Shown here piece after piece: positions 51,162 through 64,000 of a stretch of DNA of 64,000 nucleotides. The number at the start of each line of letters is the position of its first letter. Positions within the stretch are counted from its first letter, which is position 1. The stretch spans positions 18,498,501-18,562,500 of the forward strand of contig JALIGW010000013.1 in the NCBI GenBank assembly GCA_023053685.1, read 5' to 3'. The notes beneath the pieces were generated by a model. That model worked only from the letters and a program-made list of their open reading frames with translations. It made no database searches and was not told the DNA's origin. Both the position numbers and the translations under genes were made by a program. The DNA comes from Diadophis punctatus similis. Taxonomy: Eukaryota > Chordata > Lepidosauria > Squamata > Dipsadidae.

Positions 51162-53169
51162 CTTGTAAATAACCATCAAAACATGGTTTTGATACTGTGT
51201 TGTAATTGTGGCTTCTTAAAATCTCTAAACTACTCACTTTGAATTTAAATTTAATTTAAAATTTAATTTAAAATCAAAGCAGACAAGAAGCAGACCTACG
51301 TTTTTAAAAGCAAATATGCCCCAATCATATACAATATTAACTAAGGAACATTTGATTTTAAGAGTATAAGGAATGATTGGGTACAAGGATTAATCCTCTC
51401 GTGATATACCTGATCACTTGGTACTCCCCCAAATGCATTAATGCTGCTGCTTGTCCCAGGATAAAGATACTGGCAGGAGATGTGGGGGGGGGAACTAAAG
51501 TAGTAAGCTAGGGATAATAGGAGTGTTGGGATAAGAATTTACGGCTAGAGGTGATAAGATCTTTTTCCTTGGAAACCAATTCTTAACAAATAAAACCCGA
51601 TTATACAGTCTAAGTAATAAAATATTTATTTCAGTAGAAAAGAATATAAAAACTATAAATCCTAATAACTACATCTCTGCAATCTAAAAGACACGTCCTC
51701 TCTCTTGAGAGGATCACAGCAGAAGAAAAGAAAAAATGCAATGGAATGTTGTACATGCGCAGATCACTCATCACGTGCCTGCTTTGCTAGCTTTGCTAGG
51801 AATGTTTGATTACCATAGAGTATAGCATATGAACACAGCTGACAATCTAAATTCACATCGTGACAAGGAGTATGCAATCTGATGCTTCTAAGATGTTTCA
51901 GACTATGCCTCCTTCAGAATGAATAATAGAAATCATGCGAGTTTAGTCTGAAAATATCTGGTATGGGACTTAGCATCATTCATCTGCTAATTTTTCTTTA
52001 AACTGGATTGCCTATGTTATTCCCAACTGGGACAGACTTGGATGTAAAGACAACTGTCTTCTATATATCCAGATTTTTAGTACTGTATTTTACTTAAAAT
52101 GACAGAGAGGTTACTATGTAACAAGATTGGTATTGAGAGACTGGAATACAAGAATAATTAAAATGCTTTGTTTTGAATAGCTTTTTTACCTTAATCAAAT
52201 AACTATGGAAGGTTCTAGTGGGCTTGTCTTAGCTAGTATGTTACTACCACAGCTTAATAGGATGCTATGCAGGAGAGAAAGTTTCAAATTTGCCTATAAT
52301 TAGACACATTTCTTAAATAAAACAAAAATACTATTTAGATTGATCCAATTCAACTTTCAAGAAGAAAAGAATTGTAAATCCCTTAAATAGGAGAGGTTCA
52401 AACATTTATAAAAATAATTTCTCAATGTGCAAAAAATATTAATACTTTAAAATCAGTTCCAAAGACATATTTCAGAACAACCTCATGCAGAGCTTTGTGT
52501 CTGCTTTATACAATGAGATTTTACATGCGAGGAAATACTAAAGAAGAATATTAGGTAATTTATAGCATGCCAAAAGTTCATATGGTAAACAAAAAAGGAG
52601 AATCATCAATCTTTAAGGCTGGCAAGACATTTCACAATTTTTTTTGTGGCATAGAGACTATGGATTCCCCCAAAAACAAAGAACTAAATTGGATTTAGAT
52701 CAGTTACAGTTCTTGGACAGATCTATTTATTTATACTACTTTTATGCTATCTGGCTCAATCATGACTCCTGACAGTTTACATAAAGTATAAAAATATTGA
52801 AACAGCAGAATAACATAGAACAAAACAAAATAACATAAGCAAGGAAACAATCTAAGCCGCATAGAATTTGGTTAGCTTTGTTTATTTTATATTCATTTTT
52901 TTCTATTACAGTTGCAACTCTAAGGGCAGGTATCATTTTACAATAACAGTATTACAGTTAAGTTTGTTTCCAGACAGAAATCAAAGGTAAAGCTGGAATT
53001 TGGAATTTATTGAGGCAAAGAATTTGGACTGTTTCTGCAAAAAGCGAGATCAAATCTGAAGTCTTCTGTTCAGGTTTTGCTAGGGGTGATTTCTCTTTTA
53101 CTGTATATATGAGATACAACTACACGTTTTTCTTTTTTCTACTATGGTCTAGTCACACTTATGAAATGT
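51162..53169. other. UBE3A intron stretch, nothing recognised
   Basis: AT-rich, with an AT palindrome-like run at 51240-51275. A repeat-like look at 52720-52850 is too weak to classify. Confidence 0.5.
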
Positions 53170-53400
53170 GTTGGTATGTGTGCATGCGCCTTCAAGTCAT
53201 TGACTCCTGGCAACTTCCTGGACCCTGCAGTTTTCTTGGAAAGACTTCAGAGTGGTCTGACACTGGGTCTTTCCTAGGGCTATGAGTAACAGGCCCAAGG
53301 TCATACAGCTGGCTTTGTGCCTAAGGGGGGCGGGGGTAGGAACTAGAACTGAGTCACCCAGTTGTAACCCAGTACCTTAGCCACTACATTAAACTGAGTT
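53170..53400 (-). repeat. tRNA-derived SINE (family B)
   Basis: CTTCCTGGACCCTGCAGTTT and GGCCCAAGGTCATACAGCTG body, and head complement AGTACCTTAGCCACTACATT at the right. Confidence 0.7.
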
Positions 53401-53455
53401 TTGTATAGCATGATCATTTTTGTAGACCACCTTCTTTGTTCACCTCCAGATACTA

Positions 53456-53458
<3 letters not shown>

Positions 53459-53518
<60 letters not shown>
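53459..53518. repeat. (CT)n microsatellite
   Basis: About 60 bp of perfect CT. Confidence 0.98.
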
Positions 53519-53520
<2 letters not shown>

Positions 53521-53647
53521 AATTGTCCTAAAAATGCCAGTTCCAGGTGTAGTTATAGATGAAGATTGAGATTGGACCAATGAAGGTGTGACAAACCCTA
53601 ACCGAGTGTAAGAGAGCATGGTAGAGCATCATCAGAACGAGAGGGAC

Positions 53648-53648
<1 letters not shown>

Positions 53649-53712
<64 letters not shown>
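53649..53712. repeat. (GT)n microsatellite
   Basis: About 64 bp of perfect GT. Confidence 0.98.
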
Positions 53713-53715
<3 letters not shown>

Positions 53716-54196
53716 ACAACGCAGACCTATTACAAGATCATGGGCAAAACTGATGTATTTAGAGAAGGCAACTTGTGTGCCTGAAAGGGAGAGTAGTAGT
53801 AATGAGGGGGAGGGAGCCGGGAGAAATACCTTCAAAGCAATGCCTGATAGCCCTGCTTTACCCCCCAGGGAGAGAAAGAGGCAATACACAATGGGGAAAG
53901 AGGCAACAGAAATCACACCTTATCAGCATGACTAAGGCAAAAACAACTAAGCCAATTATAGGAGGGAGGCAAGGGTGTGGGCCTATTACACGTGCAATGA
54001 CTAAATCGATCCGGCATTACATAAAAGCAAGCATCTCTTCAATGGGGATTTTAAACTCTGATGATGTCAGCAGGGGCAGATGAAAGTTTAGCATAATAAA
54101 AATTTTTTAAATGTTCCGGAGATCATGATGTCTATCATTTCTTCATCTATATATATAGATTTACTGGAATATGTTATTTTATGTTAGGATGTAAGG

Positions 54197-54331
54197 AAGG
54201 GGTCCCCAAACTTGGCAACTTTAAGACTTGTGGACTTCAACTCCCAGAATTCTCCAGCCAGCATAGCTGGCTGGAGAATTCTGGGAGTTGAAGTCCAGAA
54301 GTCTTAAAGTTGCCAAGTTTGAAGACCTCTG
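54197..54331. mobile_element. Palindromic miniature element (135 bp) with 8-bp TSD
   Basis: The left arm GGGGTCCCCAAACTTGGCAA... and right arm ...TTGCCAAGTTTGAAGACCTC fold over the whole length around CCAGCATAGCTGG. ATGTAAGG flanks at 54189-54196 and 54332-54339. A decayed relative is at about 13311-13380 (TTTCAACTACTAGAATTCC). Confidence 0.88.
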
Positions 54332-54399
54332 ATGTAAGGAATACACTGTTTCGCATAGGTAGGATGCTGGATTGACAAGCAGCCTTTGAGATCCAAGTG

Positions 54400-54545
54400 C
54401 TTCCGTGGAACAAGATGAGCTCCTATTCTTTGCTCCAGCTCCTGCAAGGGACATGAAAGGAGCCCTCAAATGGGTGTCCCCCTGGGCAAAGATGATATCT
54501 TTTCAACCTGGAAGCGCCTTGGTGCTTCTGACATGAGAGTGATGC
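54400..54545. repeat. Short LINE-like fragment
   Basis: GGGACATGAAAGGAGCCCTC and GAAGCGCCTTGGTGCTTCTG match a segment of the decayed LINE at about 6195-6290. Confidence 0.4.
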
Positions 54546-55596
54546 GATGTTAGGATGTATAAAACATTTTGTGTATGAGCCATTTCATGCACAGAATAGC
54601 TGGTTTTAGGTGAGTCATGCCCGTAATGACATATGTTCCTGTGATGCCTGGTTTTGCATAGAGAATGAAGCAGATACATTTTGTTCCGGATGAGGCTTGA
54701 AATGAGATTGTTTCAGAAAGAAATGCTATTGCTGGTGGTACGAGGTATGAATTGGCTAAAAAGGATTTGAAAATTTCCCACTAGCTCTACATGGATGATT
54801 TAAAATTCTTTGGAAAAACAAAAGCTGAATTGAGCTCACTGCTGAAAAGCACTGGGGAGTTTAGCAGAGACACTGAAATGCAATGACACTGACAAATGTG
54901 CAATGATACCCAAAGATACATGGACATTTATCAGATCTAACTTATTAGATCTGAATATTCTGACTTTGCAAAAAAACCATCTTACTTGGAACTGCCTATA
55001 TACTCAGATGTTACCTTAACAGCTCTTAAAGGGTCCTTGGTTAGGACTTGAACTGTAAAGTTTTGAACCTGTAAAGGACTTGAACTGTAAAGTCAGAATC
55101 AAATTGAAGATTAAATCAACAACAACAGGTACCATACCAAAAAATCTTGGATGACACTTAGAAAATATGCACATTGACAAAATTTCCTTCTGACAATTAC
55201 AAAATGCCACATTGCTTGGGTCTGCACATACAGTAAATTACGGTGATACATTACAACAACATCCCAAGTTCTTGAGAAGAACAGTATGTGCAGGAAGATC
55301 AACACCAGCTAAAGAACTGGCAGCTGTAATTTCACATTGTTGTGCATATGATAACAATAAAGACAAAATCACCACCTGTCAATTGCAAAAGACATCTTTA
55401 CTTGGAAGAGCTTATATCTTGTCATAATACCTTTAACATCACCAGACAGCATCTGCCTATCCTAGGTGCGTGGGAACAATAAAAATGCCAAATCCAGGCT
55501 AAACATCTACAGTGCCCAACAATAATCAAAGAAATTACAATAAAATAAATAAAAGATAAAAGTTAAAAATGGCAAATGCAATAAAGCATGGGATTA

Positions 55597-55940
55597 AAGG
55601 TAAAGGTTCCCCTTGCACATACGTGCTAGTCGTTCCAGACTCTAGGGGGCGGTGCTCATCTCTGTTTCTAAGCCGAAGAGCCAGAGCTGTCTGATTACGA
55701 TTCCGTGGTCATGTGGCCGGCATGACTAAACGCCGAAGGCGCACGGAACATTGTTACCTTCCCACCAAGGTGGTCTCTATTTTTCTACTTGCATTTTTAC
55801 ATGCTTTCAAACTGCTAGGTTGGCAGAAGCTGGGGCAATTCACGGGAGCTCACTCCGTTATACGGCACTAGGGATTTGAACGCCGAACTGCTGACATTTC
55901 TGATTGACAAGCTCAGCGTCTTAGCCACTGAGCCACCATG
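55597..55940 (-). repeat. tRNA-derived SINE (family C, 340 bp)
   Basis: The minus-strand head reads GGTGGCTCAGTGGCTAAGAC (A-box region), with a B-box-like GGCGTTCAAATCCCTAGTGC. The body includes CATGCCGGCCACATGACCAC. GGGATTA occurs at both edges (about 55590-55596 and 55942-55948). Confidence 0.85.
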
Positions 55941-56034
55941 TGGGATTAGATTTTCTAAATTGGTTTCTGAAGAAGAAATATCAGATGAAGATAATTTTTG
56001 ATTATCTTAATTTTTAATACAGGCTTATGTGCAT

Positions 56035-56335
56035 TTGTTCAGTAACTGTTCAAAGTTATGGTGGCTTTGAAAAAAATGGAAGTATGACAAGTTCTCAAAG
56101 TTCTGGCCATCATAGCATCCCTGTGTCATGTGATCACCATTTATGAATTCCCCTGCTGGCTTCACACAAGGAAAATCATTTGGGAAGCCAGCAGGGAAGA
56201 TGTTGCAAATTGCTCTGGTATGTTGTTCCCATTTGTTCTCATGCCCATAGAACCCCATACTTGCAGTCTCCACTGGCTCTCCTTGGACGTGATAACCCAA
56301 TCCCAATGACTACTTGTACTTAAAGTTAGATTAAA
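56035..56335. repeat. Diverged Tigger-like repeat
   Basis: TTCAGTAACTGTTCAAAGTT and GTCATGTGATCACCATTTAT belong to the interior of the TACAGGTAGTCC family. Ends are decayed. Confidence 0.45.
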
Positions 56336-56374
56336 AACCACTTAGCATTACTGCATCCATTCTCTGGAATAAAT

Positions 56375-56875
56375 ACATACAAGTAGGTCTTTGTTAATTA
56401 TGGTAACTGGAATCAGATTTTCTACCATTAAGTGATGCAGTGATGTCATTTTACCACACTGCTTAGCAATTTCTGTCATTAACCTAAGTAAGGGAAGAGA
56501 TTGGGTCCTCTTCAACATCCCCCACCATCTATCGCCTCCCATTTCTGCCTTTTTGGCCGCTCTGTCCTCTGGCTCTTCTTGCCTTGCCACCCTAACAGAC
56601 TTTCACCATTTTCTTCCTGGAGTATAGGGAGACAGAGGCAGTGAAGTGTTAAGACAGCCAAAAGAGCAGAGATGGGGGGGGAGATAGATGGGTGGGAGGA
56701 ATTGAAGTACTCTTTGGTCATAAGTGCAGTTGGGTTGCCAAGCGCCCAAATTTTGATCACTTGATTCTGGAAGCATTGCAATAGCCAGAAATGGGTATAA
56801 CTACCATTTATTCAGTTGCACTGTAACTCTGAATAGCTGCTGAACAAATATTATTAAGCAAGGGTACTTGTAATT
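56375..56875. repeat. Diverged Tigger-like repeat
   Basis: Starts near TACAAGTAGGTCTTTGTTAA and ends near AGCAAGGGTACTTGTA, decayed inverted termini of the same family. Confidence 0.5.
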
Positions 56876-56937
56876 GTTTTGAACATCTGTATGCACGTCA
56901 GTGGTTTATTAGAACTACAGTACAAGAGTTCTGAATC

Positions 56938-57277
<340 letters not shown>

Positions 57278-59732
57278 TTCTCTGTCCAAACCTGAGTCAA
57301 ATTATATTCTATGGTTTGAAATATTATGTGATTTTTGGTATTCTAACAGCCATGCCCACTATGAATTAGCTTTCTTTTATTCTATGGAGAAAATATATTT
57401 TTCCTGGCATTTCATTTTGTAGTATCTAAAGTGTGACACATTAAAATTAAAACACGCTATTATTTCTAACTGTGTACCAATGAAACTGATTTTATTTGAT
57501 AGCTATTTAGAATATAAATAGATTATAACCGAATCTCAGTTAAATAATGAACAATTTATTAAACTAATGAAATATGAGATAGTCCATTCTTTTGTACTAA
57601 CAGAAAACTGCTTTTGGCATGAGACAGCAAAAGCATTTATTCATTGGCATATTAATATTTATGCTTCTTAAAGAAGAAACATTTAAAGTTAAATCTCTGG
57701 ATGAGAAAATTAAAGTACTGGCAATGCTTTAGGCATGCTCCTGAGGGATACGGATTTAATTTCTGCTAATTATAGCTTAGGAAGCTCAATGGCTCTGAAA
57801 TAGAATTTTTATTGCATTTTATCATGCAACAATATTTAAAAAAGGAAGAGAATTTCAGTAATTTTTAGACAATTAAGCCATGTAGTTCTCTATTAGATGC
57901 ACTTTAGCAAATAAAAACAGGTATTAGATCAACTGTTTTTAAGAAATACATTCTAAATTATGTAGTTGCACATTTTTAACAGCAGATGTTGACAAAGATG
58001 CTTTTCTACAACAACTGAGATGTTCTGTCTCAGGAACTGTGTTTGTAATTAATTTTATAAAATTTGGGTAGAGTGTATTGATGATACACAAAGCAAGCTT
58101 GGTTTATCTTTTTCAAAGACAGTCCCATGATTTACCTTCAATGAGGGTACTATTATAGCTTACCTTAAGCTTGACAAGAACCCAACCATATAGTGCAATT
58201 ATATAATTGTTTTCTAATCTATCTGAATGCTACAATTTTAATAGCGACCTTACTTGTTGGTTACAGCTTGTTTTTCTGACAAATCTGTATAAACTGGATT
58301 TGTTAAGCCATTAAGCTTATGATAATATTAGATTCATAATTAAGTTATTTTAAACTCCAAATAGTGAAAATCCAGCAGCCATTATTTTATTGGATATTGA
58401 GAAGCTTTTGATGGAAGACAAAAATATCAATTGTATCATTATTCAAATTATGCCGTTTATATACACATGAATTAAAGAGGCACTGGCGTTTAATGGACCC
58501 CTTTCTCCCAAAACAATCAGTTAAATCAAGGTTGAATTGTACAACACCTTAAATTTAACTTTATACTTTAAGACTAAATCTATATTGTTGCTAAATCTGC
58601 AGCAATGGAAGTCTGAAATATGTTCTATTTAAATTACTTTTTTGGATAAAAAAAATTCAGTCATTTTTAAAAAACTGTTTTCTTTATGATGCAGTTTACC
58701 ATGATCTTTTCTTCTTTTAATTTTAAGGGTGCGTTGTTAATAGTTTTATGTATGACGTTACTAAAATGCCCCTCAAGCTTCAAAAGTTTGGAAATATCCA
58801 AGTTATGGTTAAAAAACCAGGACACGGCTCAATTGTAGTAGCACATAGTGAGTAGTAGGAAACTATGGCTGTTTAAAAACAGCTTACCTTACTGGTTTGA
58901 AGGTGGAAAATTAACAGTACCAAAACTACCATAGGCACTTCATCTGAAGCTAGCCATGTTGTATTCCTAAGATTGCAGCTAATACAGAATGCAGTGGTTA
59001 CACTTCCAAGGGGGTGCCTGACTATCAATATGTTATTCCACTTACGAAGTAATGTAACGGCTGCCTATTTAACTACATGTACATCATTTTGAAACAATCT
59101 GATGTAGGAAACTGTACACAAATATTTCACATATGTATAAACTGTAGGACTGTGCAGAACCTTCAAAAGGAGATTTGCGCCTCTTTAGGAGGACTTGTAT
59201 AAGCCCTAATAAATTGTATACTTTTAGTTAATAGGGTTCAATGGGACATTGAATATTATTCAAGCACTAAACTATGGTATTATATTTGAAAATATAATTT
59301 TCAGAAAGCTGGATTTTATAGCACATTAGGATCCTTAATATCCTTATTATCCATAATAATCCTTAATTATTATGGGCATTATTTCTGTCATTCTGCTGGG
59401 AGAAACAAGCTTTCCAATTAGAAGAAGAGGCTGAATTTATACCCACTCCTCCATTTCTCAAATCTTGTCCAGCATCATGGGGACTCTCTGGAATAAATTT
59501 TGGAGCACAAAATTCAAGGAAGAGGAAATTCAAGGAAAGCTCTGTTGCATAAGCAGCACCCCATTAGATAAAGTTGAATACAGTCCTATAAGGTTTCAGT
59601 ATTGAGTACTTTCTCTGAAATACAATTTAAAGGTAGCTGTTACAAAACTGCCATAATACAACCCTGATGTTGCATCTGGCTTAAACACACAATATACCAA
59701 ATGCATTCTTTAGTAATGCTATTTATACTTAC
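57278..59732. other. UBE3A intron stretch, repeat-poor, nothing recognised
   Basis: AT-rich and unusually free of recognisable repeats. No coding exon seen. Confidence 0.55.
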
Positions 59733-59777
59733 ATTCGGCTAGTTTCAATGTTTTCAGAGTGAGGTTCTCCTGGTGAT
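59733..59777 (-). CDS. UBE3A: UBE3A N-terminal extension exon (45 bp)
   Basis: Encodes SPGEPHSENIETSR and the first two bases of Met. This closely matches the mammalian SGEPQSDDIEASRM segment of the longer isoforms. The acceptor ATTTCAG is before 59777, the donor GTAAGT at 59732. The AT joins G at 41134 to make the start codon of the shorter isoform. Confidence 0.95.
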
Positions 59778-60787
59778 CTGAAATGTTTAAATAAAAACTT
59801 AAGCAACTTTGCATGTAGGTAAGAAGAATGTGATATGGCTCTATATTATGTGATGTTAATGCTTCACTAATACCTAGTTTTCATAGGAAAGATGTTTACA
59901 AATAAGGATGCCTACAGCCAGGAGAAGCATAAATACAAGCTCTGGTCATATTGCTTACAATTAACTGCTTTAAATATTGTTTTATAAGGCAAATAAAACT
60001 TGTAAAAAAAAGAGCTAATGAAAACCTCTAAGTATGGAGATTAAATTTCAGAATATATCAATTTTCCTCTTCTCAACTGCAAAGCTTCAGATTCATGAAC
60101 GTTAGTTGGATTATACAAATATTATGTCATTATTTGAGGCAAAGTTCAGCCGAACTGTTTATTTGAATAGTACTACAGCTGAAGCAATGACATTTGTTAC
60201 CTAGGAATATATAAAATGTTTCGAATGTGGGACAGCTGTTTCAAGTGCAAATCAAGATAAAAACAGCCAATTTCACATGCAAGGTGTTTCACATTTAAAA
60301 CATTTTGTTTATTGCTATTGTTGTCTATTTGGGTTCCTCTTTTTGTCTTGCCTTTAAGGTTTTAGGGGCTAGAACTAGAAATGACACATTCTTTAGCAAG
60401 GAGAATCATGTTAAATAACTTTTTAAGACATAACAGAAAACTCATTATTAATATACTTTTGCCTACGGTTTTATTCAATGGTAGATAGCTCCAGCTTGTC
60501 AAAAGTATTGTGTATCACATGGTGAAAATTGTTAATATCTATATAATGGAAACTAGGATCTATTTGGGCAACTACTAAAACTTTGAAAAGTTTGTTAAAT
60601 CTAACACTAAAAGTGAGAAAGAAAAGTCATCCAGAAGCATTCTGAACAGAATAAAAAAATGTTGAGATTTCTGAAATAATATGATGATGTATATGTGACT
60701 GGTATATTTTTGGATAAAATGAGCTCCAAAATTCCAACAATTTGATTTGATGTTTAAAATTAATTTTTAATAGTTATAAAAACTAAC
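59778..60787 (-). other. UBE3A 5' intron, nothing recognised
   Basis: AT-rich intron between the 45-bp coding exon and the candidate cassette. No repeat or exon identified. Confidence 0.5.
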
Positions 60788-60840
60788 CTTTCATTCTCAT
60801 TGATCTGGTTAGTGTCTCCTAAATAACAATTTCGGTCCAG
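60788..60840 (-). other. UBE3A: Candidate UBE3A cassette exon (53 bp)
   Basis: Acceptor TTGTTTACAG and donor AG|GTTAGT bound 53 bases in UBE3A orientation. Included after the 62299 exon, it would end the MATACK frame after seven more codons (TAG). Translation would then have to start at the internal Met in the 59733/41134 junction. No transcript evidence is available here. Confidence 0.5.
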
Positions 60841-62298
60841 CTGTAAACAACAAACAATGGTTTGCCATAAACCAGGGCTCAATTTCAATGCTGAAGGGAA
60901 GATGAAATGTAAAACCCTTGAGGTCCTTCCTAGATAACTCACTAGGATTAAATGTGACTTTGGGTCATGTTTGAGTCAATGACTTAGCATACCAATATTA
61001 TTTTATTTTATTGGACATTTCAAATTCAAAACTGGGGTGGATTTGGATGACCTATAAAATTAATAAATAAATCTTAATTTTCAGCTTTTTAAACAGCACC
61101 AGCAGATTCTTATTTAAGTATACAGTCTTCCAAACTCAAGTTTGGAATATATGTGTATTCCGTGATTTATTGGCCATAATATTCCCTTTTTCCTGCTTCA
61201 ATACTTAGTCTGATGAAGAGTACTGGAGAACACAAAAGTATAGCAACTATTTTGTGTTATTTATGTTGGCCTAATAAGGGTATTGTATATATATATAGAC
61301 ATTTTATTTTTATATCCTAAATACTTCTTCAAAACCTCTTTCCACGGAGCATCAAATATACCCTTGATTCAAAGATGTATTTATTTTTCTTGTTAGTCCG
61401 TAAGTATCAACTGAGCTGAAAAATAATTTCCATGTTACAAAACAAGTGTTTTGTTTTGTTTGTCTTTTAAAATTTTTCAGAAACATAGCTGACCTGGTTT
61501 TCATCATCAAAAAATGTAAAATTATTGATTTTATAAAAACTGTTCAAATTAATGCTGATCAGCTTCAATGTTTCCTGCAGGGCATTTGTATGAAAGCTTT
61601 GAAATTCTAAAAATTTTGTTATATTAAGTAATCCAGAAAGAACTACAGAACTACAAAGCAATCAAATGTTCAGCATAAAGCACTTGCAAACCTTTTTAGT
61701 TGTTATGTATTTAATATAATTTTATCACAAATGCTTTAAATGTTCAGCCCTGAATTATACTGCAGAAAATGTGATCACAACACACACCCACTAATCTGAA
61801 CACTGCAGCATGAACTAGCAATTTCAAATGGTGGCTCACTTCCAAAAACCCTCGGAGCAACTTCTCCATTCTGCAAGCCACTCCTTTTACCTCCACTGTA
61901 ACTCCCTAGGAAAGAAAAAGCAAAGGTATGCAAGTTTGCTGCATTTAGCAAGATTACCAAGTTTCCTAACAAAACAAAATTTTAAAGCAAAAGATAAAAT
62001 TTGTTTGTTATATGAAGGATTTTTCTCTTTAAAAAAAGTTCAAACAGATTTAGACAGTGGTGGGTTCCACCAACTATATGGTGGACCAAGGTAAGTATCT
62101 TCCAATGGTAATTCTGAAATGATAGTATTTTAAATATTATCACGAACATTCAAAATTATACAAAAAGGGATTGTCATCTCTAATTTACTTGCCTTGATAG
62201 TGTCCTCCTAAAGTTTAGTAATTAAATAGTTATGAAAGCAGTTGATTTGTATTTAAAATATTTGTTTTATAAAAGTTTTGCTTTATCTTGGAATTTAC
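60841..62298 (-). other. UBE3A 5' intron, nothing recognised
   Basis: AT-rich, with a (TA)n run near 61287. No bounded repeat or further exon could be supported. Confidence 0.5.
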
Positions 62299-62413
62299 CT
62301 TTTACAAGCTGTGGCCATTCGGTGACATTGGGGTGATCACAATTGTGTGTCGTTGATTAAAAATACGTTCTCGCCAGTCCTCTTGTACTGAGCCAAGCAT
62401 AGGCTTAACAGTG
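62299..62413 (-). CDS. UBE3A: UBE3A 5' exon carrying the long-isoform start codon
   Basis: Coding begins at ATG 62318-62316 and reads MATACK plus AG, identical to the start of a known mammalian UBE3A isoform. Spliced to 59777 it gives MATACKR-SPGEP in frame. The donor GTAAAT is at 62298 and the acceptor TTATTTAG before 62413. Bases 62319-62413 are 5' UTR. An upstream ATG (CCAATGTCA) out of frame precedes the start. Confidence 0.92.
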
Positions 62414-63449
62414 CTAAATAAATAAACATATGGTAATTAATGTATATACTTGTATCCCTTCCCCCCCATAGTTCAGTTTTTAAGAGCTATTTTGACTTCT
62501 ATAATCAACTCTGAAATTGTTCAAGAATATTTGTCAGGTCAGTAAAAAGCCATTCCTGACAAAAGTCATTTTGAAAACATGATTAGTTCAACATTTCATA
62601 TCTGCAAAATTCTATAAAGATCTGAAGCCTGCTCCTTTTGGTACACAAATATGTAAAAGAGACCTAGTCATTGCTATGATCCAGTAATGCCATCTAAAGC
62701 GTTTGTAAGTTGACACCATATAAAGAGGTTCAAATACATGACAATTAACTTTTGCTTTCCTGCATAATCCCATTTATTTATTAGTTGCATTTGTATGCCG
62801 TCCACTCCACAGAGACTCTATTGTACAGCAATATAACTGCTGAAATCAGTTTGCTTCCAGTTTGTACCAAAGGTTACGAAGGTGACTTTAGTCATCAACT
62901 GATTTGTGATTTTCTGGCTAGAGATGAACATTTTCCTTGACTATGCAATAAAGCCTAAAGAGGCTAGCTTCATGTTCTATAAAACAGAATAGTACTCAGA
63001 AGAGAAGATGAAGGATTAAGAGTCTGCCTATCAACATCTGAATAGTAAACTCAAATGATTTATTTCAATGCAGACTCCTTGCAAAGAATTGTGGACACAC
63101 ACTAAAACCCAGGACCTTCTGCAATGTAATAACTGGTTTAGCTAAGATGACTGAACTGATGATCCCTTGTGGAAATCACTGAGTGTGAATTCTCTTGTTT
63201 TTTTTTTCTTTATTTTTCATTGCAAGAAATTCCTCCTTATATCTAAAGAATTAGCTTTATTGGTATAAGAAGACCTTTTCTAATAAAATTAAAACCTTCC
63301 TTACGAAAAAGAATAGTAGTTAAACAGCTGTCTTTTGAGTTTCAGCATAGGCACTTTCTTAAGTTTTATATGTTTTGGCTTTGGACAGGAGGATAAAAAA
63401 AAAATCTTTTTATTTTGTTAGAATTGAGCTGAACCCTATTTTTACTGGA
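62414..63449 (-). other. UBE3A 5' intron, nothing recognised
   Basis: No exon or named repeat seen. The first exon and promoter must lie beyond the window. Confidence 0.45.
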
Positions 63450-63800
63450 GAAGCTACCGGTATCACAATGTCCTCGTAATTATATGTTCACGATTCGGGC
63501 ACTGGCAACTGGCTTGCAATTATGATTGCAGCTTCCTATGGTCACATGATTGCCATTTGCAACCTTTACTTCTGGCTTTCCACAAGCAAAGTCAATCAGG
63601 AAGCTGGCAGGAAGGTGCAAATAATGATCATATGACATCATACCTAATGACCAAGTAGGATTTTCTTAATGACAGCAACCAGAACTGTTGCAACTACTAT
63701 TGTATGTCAATATGGTGACATGACATTGTGCGTTAATGACCACATCACTGAGCGAGTGTTACAGGCCTAATGATTTGTTAAGCAAGGAATACCCGTATAA
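63450..63800. repeat. Diverged Tigger-like repeat
   Basis: GCACTGGCAACTGGCTTGCA, GGTCACATGATTGCCATTTG and TTGTTAAGCAAGGAATACCC are decayed pieces of the TACAGGTAGTCC family. Confidence 0.5.
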
Positions 63801-64000
63801 GTCAACTTAGAAGTGCAGCAGAGCACAATATTGTTCTCCATGTCTACAATGGAATATTTTTTGGTCTCAAAATCACTATAAGTGAGTGAAAGATGGATTT
63901 TTGATGGGTAAAATCAGAGTGGCAGAAAATATTTATTTGCAAAGGCTCCATTTTCAATATTTATCCTAAGCTCAATAGATGAATAAATTACAAATAACAC

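Noticed and set aside
61775..61972. Additional UBE3A coding exon in the 5' region
   Set aside because: A weak acceptor-like and donor-like pair can be drawn, but the peptide matches nothing known in UBE3A and phase does not fit the bounded exons.

Overview
This is a vertebrate nuclear genome window, almost certainly from a squamate reptile and quite possibly a snake. The evidence is spliced vertebrate genes with long introns, several tRNA-derived SINE families of squamate type, CR1/L2-type LINEs, many hAT miniature elements and long (GATA)n arrays. The species cannot be named from sequence alone.

Two known genes lie tail to tail. CNGA3 (cone photoreceptor cyclic nucleotide-gated channel alpha subunit) is on the + strand: the end of one exon at 1-67 and the whole last exon at 3414-4822. 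UBE3A (HECT E3 ubiquitin ligase) is on the - strand. Nine exons from 41134 down to 27057 encode everything from the start of the common isoform to the stop codon, and a 45-bp exon at 59733-59777 plus an ATG-bearing 5' exon at 62299-62413 give the longer amino terminus. All coding junctions were checked by phase, and the assembled lengths are 860 and 881 codons for the short and long forms. UBE3A next to CNGA3 is the arrangement reported for non-eutherian vertebrates, before the Angelman/Prader-Willi imprinted domain was assembled. I see no SNRPN exon or snoRNA cluster here.

Between them, at 20288-21511 on the + strand, is an intact 407-codon reading frame with its own start context, upstream in-frame stop and polyadenylation signal. 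It encodes a basic, helix-rich protein that I do not recognise.

Most of the rest is repeats. The largest is a 5.8-kb DIRS-order (tyrosine-recombinase) retrotransposon at 42616-48377 inside a UBE3A intron. Its inverted terminal repeats, internal complementary region, gag, RT-RNase H and tyrosine recombinase can all be read, but the frames are broken. A related 5'-half copy at 14565-18065 carries a nested hAT element and a nested LINE end. At least ten hAT-type miniature elements can be bounded to the base, nearly all by 8-bp target duplications. One 2.3-kb element at 31754-34041 sits 67-75 bp from a UBE3A splice donor and contains a GC-rich set of four alternately inverted units. Other repeats are TA-flanked Tigger-like elements, foldback elements, SINEs and long microsatellites.
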